A DNA stretch of 64,000 bases from Pseudonocardia sp. HH130630-07 (GCF_001698125.1 NZ_CP013854.1:1984001-2048000), one strand, 5' to 3'; counted from the first letter of the stretch, positions 53,252-61,229 are shown. The notes: generated by a model from the sequence alone, not told the origin. Numbers and translations: made by a program.

Positions 53252-54127
53252 TCAGCGCAGGACCTCGACGACGCTCTCGCCCCCGACCGCGCCGCCGACC
53301 AGGAGCAGCAGCACCGCGAACCCGCGGCCGAGTGCCGCCGAGGACAACCGGTCGGCCACCAGCTTGCCGAGCAGCGCCGCACCGACGGCGACCCCGACGA
53401 ACGGGCCGAGCACCGCCCAGTCCACCGTCAGGTCCCCCACCCGGGCACCCAGCGACGACGCCGCGTTGAACGTCAGGACCAGCAACGAGGTCGCGATCGC
53501 GGCGGGCATGCTCATCCCGAGCACGATCACCAGCGCGGGGACCACCAGGAAACCGCCACCGACGCCGAGGAACCCGGTCAGCACGCCGACCACCGCCGCC
53601 GAGCCGGTCACCCGGACGGCCTGCGCGGCCCGGCCGCGGCGGGCGGCCACGGCGGCACCACGGCCACCGGCCACGGGCTCGGCGGACCCGGCGGCCGCAT
53701 CGAGCCCCGCGGATCCGTCGGGTCCGGCGGATCCGTCCGGGCCGGCGGTCCCGGCGGGCGCCGGCTCCGCGGACCCGCGGACCAGCAGGAGCACCGCGAC
53801 CCCGATCGTCAGGACCGCGAACGACAGCAGCAACGCCGGCTGCGGCACCGTCCGGTTCAGCAGCGTCCCGGCCCAGGCCGCCGGCACCCCGACGGCACCG
53901 AACGCGAGCCCGGTCCCCCAGGCGATCCGGCCGTCCCGCAGCCTGCTGAGCACCCCGACCGCGGACACCACGCCGACGATCACGATGCTGCCGGTCGTCG
54001 CGGCGCGGGCGTCCTGGCCCAGCAGGTAGACCAGCGCGGGCACGGACAGCACCCCGCCACCGCCACCGAGCGCGCCGATCACCAGACCGACCACGAGGCC
54101 GAGCAGGCCCGCCAGCATCCCGATCAC
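53252..54127 (-). CDS. TauE/SafE-family (TSUP) anion exporter
   Basis: 291 residues. I place the start at GTG that overlaps the GntR stop (GTGA), rather than at the next ATG. Two TauE repeats of four helices each (GLVVGLVIGALGGGGGVLSVPALVYLL and VVGVLTGFLGVGGGFLVVPALVIVLGM) around a Gly/Pro/Asp low-complexity cytoplasmic loop (GPDGSAGPDGSAG and more). The family exports sulfite, sulfoacetate or other organosulfur acids. The GntR regulator just upstream is its likely controller. Confidence 0.9.
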   Translation of the reverse strand: MIGMLAGLLGLVVGLVIGALGGGGGVLSVPALVYLLGQDARAATTGSIVIVGVVSAVGVLSRLRDGRIAWGTGLAFGAVGVPAAWAGTLLNRTVPQPALLLSFAVLTIGVAVLLLVRGSAEPAPAGTAGPDGSAGPDGSAGLDAAAGSAEPVAGGRGAAVAARRGRAAQAVRVTGSAAVVGVLTGFLGVGGGFLVVPALVIVLGMSMPAAIATSLLVLTFNAASSLGARVGDLTVDWAVLGPFVGVAVGAALLGKLVADRLSSAALGRGFAVLLLLVGGAVGGESVVEVLR

Positions 54128-54921
54128 CGGCGCGGGTCCGTCCGGTCCGGGGTCCCGCGCAGCTCCAGCTGGTAGCCCTCGCGCGCCGCGAAGTCCGCCC
54201 GCAGGACGAACCGGTCCCCGCGCACGAGCGTGTGCCGCCACTCCACCGGCCGCCCCTTCGCCGTGCCGAGCCGGCGGATCGAGAACGCCGCGGCCGAGGG
54301 GCTGCCGCCGAGCAGCCGGTGCTCCGCCGGGGTGGGCAGGATCGGCGCGACCGTCTCCTCACCGCCGGTGAGCACGACACCGCACCGCTCGGCGTAGCAG
54401 CGGTACAGGCCACCGGTGGAGAAGTCGATCTCCAGCAGCGGGGACGCGAGCTCGTACGGCAGCCAGACCCGGTCCAGTGCCAGCGGCTCCCCGTCGGCGA
54501 GGCGCAGCCGTTCCAGGTACACCAGCGGGGTCGACTCCTCCCGGCCGAGCCGGGCGGCGATGACGCCGTCGGCCCGGACGTCGAGGGCCCGCACCACACT
54601 GCGCTGGTCCAGGCCGAGCGCGCGGACCGACTCGTGCAGGCTGTAGAGCGCGCCCAGCTTCTGAGCGATCTCGACCGGCTCGGCCTGCCGGGAGGGGCGC
54701 CCGCGGGTGCCGACCACCCGGCCCTCCTCGCGGAGCACCTTCACGGCCTGGCGCACGGTGTGCCGGCTGACCCCGTACTCCTCGACGAGCGCGTGCTCCC
54801 CGGGGAACCCACCGGTGAAGGCGTCGGCGTCGAGCCGGCGGCGGAGGTCGTCGAGCAGCTGCTCCCAGAGCAGGCGGCCCGGACGGCGGTGCAGCTCCGC
54901 CGGACCGTGCGCGACCTCCAT
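54124..54921 (-). CDS. GntR-family regulator, HutC/UTRA subfamily
   Basis: 265 residues. N-terminal winged helix-turn-helix (PGEHALVEEYGVSRHTVRQAVKVLREEGRVVGTRGRPSR) and a UTRA effector domain (PLVYLERLRLADGEPLALDRVWLPYELASPLLEIDFSTGGLYRCYAERCGVVL). The ATG is 7 bases after a palindrome AATGTACGTACATT, with no Shine-Dalgarno sequence, so its transcript is probably leaderless and autorepressed. Cotranscribed with a TSUP exporter, with overlapping stop and start. Confidence 0.92.
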   Translation of the reverse strand: MEVAHGPAELHRRPGRLLWEQLLDDLRRRLDADAFTGGFPGEHALVEEYGVSRHTVRQAVKVLREEGRVVGTRGRPSRQAEPVEIAQKLGALYSLHESVRALGLDQRSVVRALDVRADGVIAARLGREESTPLVYLERLRLADGEPLALDRVWLPYELASPLLEIDFSTGGLYRCYAERCGVVLTGGEETVAPILPTPAEHRLLGGSPSAAAFSIRRLGTAKGRPVEWRHTLVRGDRFVLRADFAAREGYQLELRGTPDRTDPRR

Positions 54922-54928
54922 GCCGCCT

Positions 54929-54942
54929 AATGTACGTACATT
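54929..54942 (-). promoter_or_regulatory. GntR operator palindrome overlapping the -10
   Basis: AATGTACGTACATT is a perfect 14-bp palindrome of the TGTAC-GTACA kind that HutC-type GntR proteins bind. On the gene's strand its right end TACATT can serve as the -10, 7 bases before the ATG. Binding would block the promoter, giving autorepression. Confidence 0.75.
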
Positions 54943-55491
54943 CGCCGCGGCCGGGCAAGATCCCGGACCGGACCGGGTGGATCAGCGGGTCAGAAGGGCA
55001 CGTGCGCGGCGTTCGCGGCCCGCACCGCGTCCGCGACCCGGCCGAGCAGGCCGCGGCGCGGACGGTCGCCGTCACCGGCGCCGGAGGTGTCCGGCGGGGA
55101 CGGTGGCAGGGACCCACCGGCCGCCGGGCGGGCGGCGGGAACGGGTTCGACGGGGCGCGGGTTCGCGCACTGGGGCACTACGGGACTCACGGCGGATCGG
55201 CTCCGGAGCGTCGCGGGCAGGACGGACGTCGGACGCGGACCGGGAAAGGGGTCCGCTCAGCGACCCGGGCGACAGCGGCGATCATCCACCGACAGCTGGT
55301 CCACGGCGATCAGGCACACGACGAACGTGCGAGGAGCCGGAGAGCTGACGGGGGACACGTCGTCCACTGCACCACGACCGGCCCGGCGGCGCAACGGCCA
55401 CCGGGGTACGTGGCCGCTCCCACACTGGTTACCGGAGAGTAGGTTCTCGGTTAGGCTGCCCCGGTCCGCTGTCGCCGTCCGGGGAGCGCCG
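54943..55491. other. Intergenic region between GntR and SDR genes
   Basis: 549 bases. It holds the promoters of both flanking genes, one possible small gene on the minus strand (listed separately), and little else I can name. A plausible plus-strand -10 (TTAGGCT at 55450) precedes the SDR start by about 40 bases. The overlapping plus-strand frames across this region show no ribosome site. Confidence 0.4.
54990..55190 (-). CDS. Possible small protein of unknown function
   Basis: 66 residues from GTG with CGGAGC about 9 bases upstream. Third codon positions are almost all G or C, better than expected for noise. The middle is Pro/Gly/Asp-rich and the end forms an amphipathic helix (RRGLLGRVADAVRAANAAHVPF). 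No family recognised. Equally it could be non-coding. Confidence 0.35.
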   Translation of the reverse strand: MSPVVPQCANPRPVEPVPAARPAAGGSLPPSPPDTSGAGDGDRPRRGLLGRVADAVRAANAAHVPF

Positions 55492-56322
55492 ATGAAGACC
55501 TTCACCGACCGCACTGCCGCGATCACCGGAGCCGGATCCGGCATCGGCCGAGCGCTCGCACTGCGCCTGGCCGGCGACGGCTGCCACCTGGCGCTCGCCG
55601 ACCGCGACGCCGCCGGGCTCGCGCAGACCGCCGCGCTCGCCGGCCCGCAGGTCCGGGTGACCACGACCGAGCTCGACGTGGCCGACGAGAAGGCCGTGTC
55701 CGGCTGGGCCGACCAGGTCGTCGCCGACCACGGCTCGGTGCACCTCGTCGTCAACAACGCCGGCGTCGCGCTGTCCGGGACCGTGGAGGCGCTGTCGCTC
55801 GACGACTACCGCTGGATCATGGACATCAACTTCTGGGGCGTGGTCTACGGGACCAAGGCGTTCCTGCCGCACCTGCGCGCGGCCGGTGCCGGGCACGTCG
55901 TGAACCTGTCCAGCATCTTCGGGGTCGCGGCCCAGCCGCTGATGAGCGGCTACAACGCGAGCAAGTACGCGGTCCGCGGCTTCACCGAGTCTCTGCGCCA
56001 GGACCTCGAGCTCACCCGGTCACCGGTGTCGGCGACCTGCGTGCACCCGGGCGGCATCAAGACCAACATCGCGCGGGCCGCACGGGTCCACGAGAGCGTC
56101 GCCGCGGCCACCGGGAAGCCGGCCGACGCCGCGACCGCCGAGTTCGAGCGGCTGCTCAGCACCACCCCGGACGCGGCCGCCCGCACCATCCTCGACGGCG
56201 TGCGCCGCAACCGGCGCCGGGTCCTCATCGGCCCGGACGCCTGGGCCATCGACTCCATGGTGCGCCTGCTCCCGACGGCCTACCAGCGGATCGTGACCGG
56301 CGCGGTGCGCTCCCGCCGCTGA
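55492..56322 (+). CDS. Short-chain dehydrogenase/reductase
   Basis: 276 residues from ATG with GGGGAG upstream. Classical SDR: cofactor motif TGAGSGIG (residues 12-19), NNAG at 88-91, catalytic Ser-140/141 (NLSSIFG), Tyr-154 and Lys-158 (YNASK). The acidic residue in ALADRD at the end of the second strand suggests NAD(H). The C-terminus (ARTILDGVRRNRRRVLIGPDAWAIDSMVRLLP) resembles acetoin reductase-like/ketoreductase-like enzymes of actinobacteria. Substrate unknown. Confidence 0.92.
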   Translation: MKTFTDRTAAITGAGSGIGRALALRLAGDGCHLALADRDAAGLAQTAALAGPQVRVTTTELDVADEKAVSGWADQVVADHGSVHLVVNNAGVALSGTVEALSLDDYRWIMDINFWGVVYGTKAFLPHLRAAGAGHVVNLSSIFGVAAQPLMSGYNASKYAVRGFTESLRQDLELTRSPVSATCVHPGGIKTNIARAARVHESVAAATGKPADAATAEFERLLSTTPDAAARTILDGVRRNRRRVLIGPDAWAIDSMVRLLPTAYQRIVTGAVRSRR

Positions 56323-56386
56323 GCCGGGCCCGCGATTAGGGTCGGCCGGCCGGGTGATCCCCGGCCCGACCCCGAGGAGTCCCACG

Positions 56387-58048
56387 ATGAGTCCCGACCC
56401 GCGTCCGGTCACCGCGTTCGGCCCCGACTTCCCGTTCCCCTACGACGACTGGCTGGCCCATCCCGCCGGGCTCGGCCGGATCCCGGCCCATCGGCACGGC
56501 AGCGAGGTGGCGATCGTCGGCGCCGGCATCGCCGGGCTCGTCGCCGCCTACGAGCTGCTGCGGATGGGGCTGCGCCCGGTCGTCTACGAGTCCTCGCACC
56601 TCGGGGGCCGGCTGCGGTCCCAGCCGTTCGAGGGCACCGACGGCGTCGTCGCCGAGCTCGGCGGGATGCGCTTCCCGCGCTCGTCCACGGCCTTCCACCA
56701 CTACGTCGACCTGCTGGGCCTGCGCACCGCGCCGTTCCCGAACCCGCTCACCCCGGCGGCCGGCAGCACCGTGATCGACCTGCAGGGGACGACCTACTAC
56801 GGCCGGACGCTCGCGGACCTGCCGCCGTTCTTCACCGAGGTCGCGGACGCCTGGAACGCCGCGCTGGAGGAGCGGGCCGCGTTCGGGACGCTGCAGGAGG
56901 CGATCCGCGACCGGGACTCCGCGACCGTCAAGCGCCTGTGGGACGAGCTGGTCCCGCAGTGGGACGACCGGACGTTCTACGACTTCGTGTCCACCTCGAC
57001 CGCGTTCTCCGGGCTGAGCTACGCCCACCGCGAGGCGTTCGGCCAGGTGGGCTTCGGTACCGGCGGGTGGGACTCGGACTTCCCGAACTCGATGCTGGAG
57101 ATCCTGCGCGTGGTGACGACGGCGTGCGACGAGGACCAGCTGCTCGTCGTCGGCGGGGTGGAGCAGCTCCCACAGGGACTCTGGCGGCGGGCCCCGCAGG
57201 ACGCGGTGCACTGGCCGGCCGGGACCAGCCTGTCGTCGCTGCACGGCGGCGGGACCCGCCCCGGCGTCGCCCGGATCCACCGGACGGGGCCGGACACGAT
57301 CCGGATCACCGACGTGCTCGGCGGCGTCCGGGACTTCCCCGCCGTGCTCACCACCTGCCAGAGCTGGCTGCTCTCGACCCAGATCGAGACCGACGAGTCG
57401 CTGTTCGCCCAGGACCTGTGGATGGCCCTGGACCGCACCCGCTACATGCAGTCGACCAAGACGTTCGTGATGGTGGACCGGCCGTTCTGGCGCGACGTCG
57501 ACCCGGCGACCGGCCGCGAGGTCATGAGCACGACGCTCACCGACCGTCTCACCCGCAGCACCTACCTGTTCGACGACGGCCCGGACCGCCCCGGCGTCAT
57601 CTGCCTGTCCTACTCGTGGATGAGCGACTCGCTCAAGATGCTGCCGTACCCGGTGACCCAGCGGGTCGAGCTGGCGCTGCGGGCCCTGCGGAAGATCTAT
57701 CCCGACGTGGACATCGCGTCGCACGTGATCGGCGACCCGATCACCGTGACCTGGGAGTCCGACCCGCACAGCCTGGGCGCCTTCAAGGGCGCGCTGCCCG
57801 GTCACTACCGCTACAACCGGCGGATGTACTGCCACTTCGTGCAGGACGACCTGCCCCCCGCCGAGCGAGGCATCTTCATGGCCGGTGACGACGTGTCCTG
57901 GACCCCGGCCTGGGCCGAGGGCGCGGTGCAGACGGCGCTGAACGCGGTCTGGGGGATCGTGCACCACCTCGGCGGGACGTGTGCGCCGGACAATCCCGGG
58001 CCCGGCGACCGGTTCGACGAGCTGGCACCGCTCGCCCTGCCCGACTAG
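56387..58048 (+). CDS. FAD-dependent amine/amino-acid oxidase (tryptophan 2-monooxygenase-like)
   Basis: 553 residues from ATG with GAGGAG 7 bases upstream. N-terminal FAD motif VAIVGAGIAGLVAAYELLRMGLRPVVYESS and GGRLRS; a substrate arginine-rich region at ELGGMRFPRSS, and the C-terminal FAD-binding AGDDVSWTPAWAEGAVQTALNAV. Length and blocks fit the flavin amine oxidase family that includes L-amino-acid oxidases and tryptophan 2-monooxygenase. No signal peptide. Substrate unknown; possible role in indole-3-acetamide or other amine breakdown is a guess. Confidence 0.88.
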   Translation: MSPDPRPVTAFGPDFPFPYDDWLAHPAGLGRIPAHRHGSEVAIVGAGIAGLVAAYELLRMGLRPVVYESSHLGGRLRSQPFEGTDGVVAELGGMRFPRSSTAFHHYVDLLGLRTAPFPNPLTPAAGSTVIDLQGTTYYGRTLADLPPFFTEVADAWNAALEERAAFGTLQEAIRDRDSATVKRLWDELVPQWDDRTFYDFVSTSTAFSGLSYAHREAFGQVGFGTGGWDSDFPNSMLEILRVVTTACDEDQLLVVGGVEQLPQGLWRRAPQDAVHWPAGTSLSSLHGGGTRPGVARIHRTGPDTIRITDVLGGVRDFPAVLTTCQSWLLSTQIETDESLFAQDLWMALDRTRYMQSTKTFVMVDRPFWRDVDPATGREVMSTTLTDRLTRSTYLFDDGPDRPGVICLSYSWMSDSLKMLPYPVTQRVELALRALRKIYPDVDIASHVIGDPITVTWESDPHSLGAFKGALPGHYRYNRRMYCHFVQDDLPPAERGIFMAGDDVSWTPAWAEGAVQTALNAVWGIVHHLGGTCAPDNPGPGDRFDELAPLALPD

Positions 58049-58305
58049 CCGACGAGGCCCACGACGATCCCGACCGCCGCCAGCACGCAGCCGGCGACGC
58101 TCACCACGATCGAGAGTTGCAGCCACCAGTCGGCCGGGGCGGCCGGCCGGGCGTTCGCCTCGACCGCCTCGGACAGCTCCGCGATCGCCTCCCGCCGCCG
58201 GCGCACCCGGGCGGCGGCCAGGTAACCGGACGCGTCACCGGTGGCCGCGCGGAACTGACGACGCAGGTCGACGTGACCGTTCACCACTGCCGTGCTGCTG
58301 GTCAT
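58045..58305 (-). CDS. Small single-pass membrane protein
   Basis: 86 residues, ATG with GGGAGC 7-8 bases upstream. Basic helical N-terminal half (RRQFRAATGDASGYLAAARVRRRREAIAELSEAVEA) then one membrane helix near the C-terminus (WLQLSIVVSVAGCVLAAVGIVVGLV). It overlaps the amine oxidase end by 4 bases. No family recognised. Faces the GAF-like gene across 120 bases, and both are small membrane proteins. Confidence 0.6.
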   Translation of the reverse strand: MTSSTAVVNGHVDLRRQFRAATGDASGYLAAARVRRRREAIAELSEAVEANARPAAPADWWLQLSIVVSVAGCVLAAVGIVVGLVG

Positions 58306-58425
58306 CGCTACGCTCCCGCCGTCGTCGGAGGCCTTCAGGATAGCCGGACACCATCTCCACGGCGAGACCACGGGACGCACCGTCCACCCGGTACTGTCCC
58401 CCGGTCGAGCAGCGGGGGAGATCGA

Positions 58426-59208
58426 GTGGCGGAGCGACGACGGCGCTGGATCCCCCCTGCCGCGTGGTGGAACCTGCCCCTGCCCGCGATCGCCTCGTCC
58501 GGCGCGTGGATCACCCAGGTCTACTTCAGCGAGGACCTGTCCCCGACGACGCAGTTCTCCCTGGTCACGGTCGGGGTGCTCGCCTCGGCGCTGACCGTGC
58601 TGCTGCCCGCGCTGGAGATCCGGCGCGAGCGCGGCCGGATCGCCGCCGCCGAGCAGGTCGCGGCCGCGCAGATCACCGCGTACAAGGTCACCACCAACGA
58701 CATCCTCATCCCGCTGTCGCTGGCCGTCACCGACGTCGTCACGGCGACGACGGCCACCGGCCGCCGGGAGGGCCGCCAGTCGCTGCGCCAGATGACGGTC
58801 GGGTTCGCCGCCGAGTACGTCGGCCCGGACCGCAGCCGGTCCTGCTTCTACGACCTCGACGACGACCCGGCCACCGGGCGCCGGACCCTGCGGCTGCGCG
58901 CCTGGCACGGTCGCAGCCGCAAGCCGCGCGAGCGGTTCGACCCGGCCGACCCGTCGGACGCCCAGGTGTTCGCCCTGGTCGACAGCCTGGACTCGATGCT
59001 GGTCACCGACGTCGGGCAGGTGCACCAGCTCGGCTGGACCGACGTCTCGGAGTACCGGACGTTCATCGCCGTCGCCGTCGCGGCCCGGGACGTCCCGCTC
59101 GGCCTGCTCACCGTGGACTCGCTGCAGGCCGGCGACCTCGGTGACGAGGACCTGGACCTCGTCCGGTTGTTCGCGCAGGTACTGGCGATCGGGCTGGTGG
59201 CCCGCTGA
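58426..59208 (+). CDS. Membrane-anchored GAF-like domain protein
   Basis: 260 residues, GTG with GGGGGAG 5 bases upstream. Two hydrophobic helices (WWNLPLPAIASSGAWITQVYF and FSLVTVGVLASALTVLLPALEI), then a helical linker and a C-terminal domain with the pattern of GAF sensors (AAEYVGPDRSRSCFYDLDDD, then EYRTFIAVAVAARDVPLGLLTVDSL, LVRLFAQVLAIGL). No output domain follows, so it may be a sensor for a partner, or a stand-alone binding protein. Neighbouring small membrane gene could be that partner. Confidence 0.7.
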   Translation: MAERRRRWIPPAAWWNLPLPAIASSGAWITQVYFSEDLSPTTQFSLVTVGVLASALTVLLPALEIRRERGRIAAAEQVAAAQITAYKVTTNDILIPLSLAVTDVVTATTATGRREGRQSLRQMTVGFAAEYVGPDRSRSCFYDLDDDPATGRRTLRLRAWHGRSRKPRERFDPADPSDAQVFALVDSLDSMLVTDVGQVHQLGWTDVSEYRTFIAVAVAARDVPLGLLTVDSLQAGDLGDEDLDLVRLFAQVLAIGLVAR

Positions 59209-59252
59209 GCGGTGGAGGTGAACGCCCCGCCGGGGGTGACCCGCCGGCCCCG

Positions 59253-59289
59253 AACGACGAAAGCCGCCCCCCGGACTCCGGAGAGCGGC
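59253..59289 (-). terminator. Terminator left behind after tRNA-Arg
   Basis: On the minus strand, a 12-bp stem with two G-U pairs (59263-59289, loop AGT) is followed by TTTCGTCGTT. It begins 16 bases beyond the tRNA 3' end and was presumably the terminator of the intact tRNA gene. Confidence 0.75.
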
Positions 59290-59304
59290 CTGTGCCGGTA
59301 CGAG

Positions 59305-59346
59305 TGCGCCCGAAGGGATTCGAACCCCTAACCTTCTGATCCGTAG
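59305..59346 (-). pseudogene. 3' half of tRNA-Arg(ACG), truncated at the anticodon loop (attachment-site scar)
   Basis: From 59346 the minus strand reads CTACGGA (anticodon loop, anticodon ACG), TCAGA, variable loop, AGGGG-TTCGAAT-CCCTT, then acceptor CGGGCGC and discriminator A. The 5' half of the tRNA, with the D arm and the complementary acceptor strand, is missing; the base before C59346 belongs to unrelated DNA. Integrating elements recombine within the anticodon-to-3' part of tRNA genes and leave exactly this 3' fragment at one junction, while the other junction keeps a whole tRNA. The intact copy should be beyond the right end of the window. Confidence 0.85.
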
Positions 59347-59491
59347 TTGGCGCGCCCGCACCCGCAGGGCTGGATTTGCAGGTACGAGAGTGCTCCCCGG
59401 GTGACGGGGCGAGCATCAGCGGCATTAGAGGTCGTTGCAGAAGTCCGGGAGCGGGTGCTGGGGGTGCGAGGAGCGGTGGGAGCATCGCAGC

Positions 59492-60085
59492 ATGGCGAGG
59501 CCTCGGGTGACGACGAAGACGAAGATCTTCCGGATCGAGATCGTGTTGGTCGATGTCGAGCCGACCGTGCGACGGGTGGTCGAGGTTCCGGGTGAGGCCA
59601 GCCTCGCGGTCCTGCACGAGGTCGTGCAGGACGCGATGGGCTGGACCAACTCCCACCTGCACGAATTCGAGATCGACGGTGTCCGCTACGGGCTGCCTGA
59701 TCCGGATTGGGACACCGGCACGCTCGACGAGGCCAAGACGAAGTTGTTCCGGGTGCTGGCTGCCGGTGATGACGCCGGCTACGTCTACGACTTCGGCGAC
59801 AACTGGCACCACGTTTTGGTCGTCGACGCGGTCACCATCCCAGAGCCTGGGGTGCGGTACCCACGCTGTGTCGAGGGTCAGGGTGCGTGTCCGCCCGAGG
59901 ATGTGGGCGGGGTGTTCGGCTACTCGGAGTTCGTCGACGCGCTCGCCGATCCCGATCATGCTGAGCACGCCGAGCGGGTCGAGTGGTGGGGCTCGGACCG
60001 GTTCGACCCACACCACTTCGACCTCGTCGCCACCGACCGAGCGCTGGAGCGTTTGGCCGGGGCGAGCGCGACGGCGCGGTCCTGA
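59492..60085 (+). CDS. Plasmid pRiA4b ORF-3-family protein, passenger gene
   Basis: 197 residues from ATG with GGGAG upstream. Matches the family by IFRIEIVLVDVEPTVRRVVEVPGEASLAVLHEVVQDAMGWTNSHLHEFEIDGVRYG and YVYDFGDNWHHVLVVD, typical of pRiA4b ORF-3 proteins (a small domain of unknown function found on plasmids and in transposons). No DNA-binding motif or membrane segment. Here it is inside the inverted repeats of an IS5-type element, 19 bases from the end of the convergent transposase gene. Confidence 0.88.
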   Translation: MARPRVTTKTKIFRIEIVLVDVEPTVRRVVEVPGEASLAVLHEVVQDAMGWTNSHLHEFEIDGVRYGLPDPDWDTGTLDEAKTKLFRVLAAGDDAGYVYDFGDNWHHVLVVDAVTIPEPGVRYPRCVEGQGACPPEDVGGVFGYSEFVDALADPDHAEHAERVEWWGSDRFDPHHFDLVATDRALERLAGASATARS

Positions 60086-60103
60086 TCCACCGCGAGGGGT
60101 CGT

Positions 60104-60934
60104 TCAGGGCAGACGGCGCAAACAGATCAACGCGCACGCCAGTTTCAGCAAGGCCTCGATGCTGGTGCGGGAGCGTTCGTAGCGCAGCCCGAGCCGCCGG
60201 AACGACAGCAGCCAGGCCATCGTGCGCTCCACGACCCACCGGACCCGGCCGAGCCGGGAGGAGTCTTCGACTCCGCGGCGAGCGATCCGCACCCCGATCC
60301 CGCGCCCGGTCAGGTAGCGGCGACACCGTGGATAGTCGTAGCCCTTGTCGGCGTGCAGCTTGCCGGGACGCCGCCGCGGGCGTCCGGCCTGGCCGCGCCG
60401 TTCGCGGACGCCGGGGTTGGTGTCGAGCAGCTCGGCCAGTATCCGGCTGTCGTGGGTGTTCGCGCCGGTCACGACCGCGTGCAGCGGCAGGCCGTTGCGG
60501 TCGCATAACACGTGGTACTTCGACCCGGCCTTCCCACGATCGGTCGGCGAGGGCCCCGTCTGTTCGCCGCGACGCTTGGCGCGCACGCTGACCGAGTCCA
60601 CCGCAGCTCGCGACCAGTCCAGAACCCCGGCCTGGCCGAGCCGATCGAGCACTACTCGGTGCAGCTCATCCCAGACCCCCGCCCGCTGCCAGTCGCGTAG
60701 CCGTCGCCAGCAGGTGGTCCCTGATCCACAGCCCAACTCGGGCGGCAGGTCGTTCCAGCCGATCCCCGTGGTCAGCACGAACACGATCCCCGCCAGCGCG
60801 GCCCGGTCCGGTACTGGTGGCCGGCCGGTCCGCGCGCCTCGCCGACGTGGCCGAGGACGGGGAAGCAGCGGCTCAATCAGCTCCCACAGCTCGTCGGTGA
60901 CCAGTCGTTCGACCGTCGATGCCCTTGCCATCAA
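60104..60934 (-). CDS. IS5-family transposase, intact
   Basis: 276 residues in one frame. N-terminal DUF4096-like region (TDELWELIEPLLPRPRPRRRGARTGRPPVPDRAALAGIVFVLTTGIGW) and DDE catalytic residues: Asp in AAVDSVSVR, Asp in LHADKGYDY, Glu in WVVERTMAWL. Full length and intact, so this copy could be active. It starts 66 bases inside the right inverted repeat, as expected for an IS. A second in-frame ATG directly follows the first. Confidence 0.92.
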   Translation of the reverse strand: MMARASTVERLVTDELWELIEPLLPRPRPRRRGARTGRPPVPDRAALAGIVFVLTTGIGWNDLPPELGCGSGTTCWRRLRDWQRAGVWDELHRVVLDRLGQAGVLDWSRAAVDSVSVRAKRRGEQTGPSPTDRGKAGSKYHVLCDRNGLPLHAVVTGANTHDSRILAELLDTNPGVRERRGQAGRPRRRPGKLHADKGYDYPRCRRYLTGRGIGVRIARRGVEDSSRLGRVRWVVERTMAWLLSFRRLGLRYERSRTSIEALLKLACALICLRRLP

Positions 60935-61229
60935 CTCTGAGCATCACCCGACCAGGTCCATCTACATAGGACCAACACGCCCCGACTTCTGCAACGACCT
61001 CTTAGAGCTGTGCAGTTCGTGGACCGGGTCGTGGACCAGGCCCGCCGCGAGCCGTGCTGGGCCTCGCAAGCCACAGCGATAGCAGCCGTAAGCCACCCCG
61101 GAACCTAACCCGGGGCTTTCATCGCGGTTCGCCGAGCGGGGCGTGTCAGAAGGCTGGAGGGTGCCACTGACCAGCAAGGATGGGGATTGCTGAGGTCCCG
61201 TATCCGCGCGAATCAGGAGCACCCTCCAG

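Larger units (their letters stand above)
59428..61001. mobile_element. 1574-bp IS5-type element carrying a passenger gene
   Basis: Ends are the perfect 18-bp inverted repeat GAGGTCGTTGCAGAAGTC (59428-59445) and its complement (60984-61001), flanked by the direct repeat TTA (59425-59427 and 61002-61004). Two convergent genes fill it, each starting about 65 bases from its end: the pRiA4b ORF-3-like gene (plus) and the transposase (minus). Removing the element with one TTA restores an open frame in the host DNA, confirming both ends. Confidence 0.88.
59328..61103 (-). pseudogene. Element gene interrupted by the IS5-type element, ending inside the tRNA-Arg fragment
   Basis: Reading the minus strand from 61102, with the IS and one TTA removed, gives a continuous frame: SGVAYGCYRCGLRGPARL through VHDPVHELHSS, then NAADARPVTRGALSY and QPCGCGRANYGSEG, ending in TAG at 59330-59328, which is within the tRNA 3' fragment. 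The paired cysteines (CYRC and CGCG) suggest a small zinc-binding protein. Its 5' end lies beyond the IS1380-type element and the frame there cannot be fixed, because no target duplication is visible. No function is assigned. Confidence 0.5.

Noticed and set aside
54930..55442. 170-codon plus-strand frame between the GntR and SDR genes
   Set aside because: Arg/Gly/His-rich with no ribosome site; starts inside the GntR operator.
59305..59424. A group I intron in the anticodon loop of the tRNA-Arg gene
   Set aside because: Introns do occur at that position, but no 5' half of the tRNA is found to the right within the window, and the DNA there is filled by IS elements and a protein frame. An integration scar is simpler.
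60090..60960. A smaller IS consisting of only the minus-strand transposase, with its own ends inside the 1574-bp element
   Set aside because: No inverted repeat found at either side of the transposase gene; the outer 18-bp repeat with TTA duplication explains both borders.
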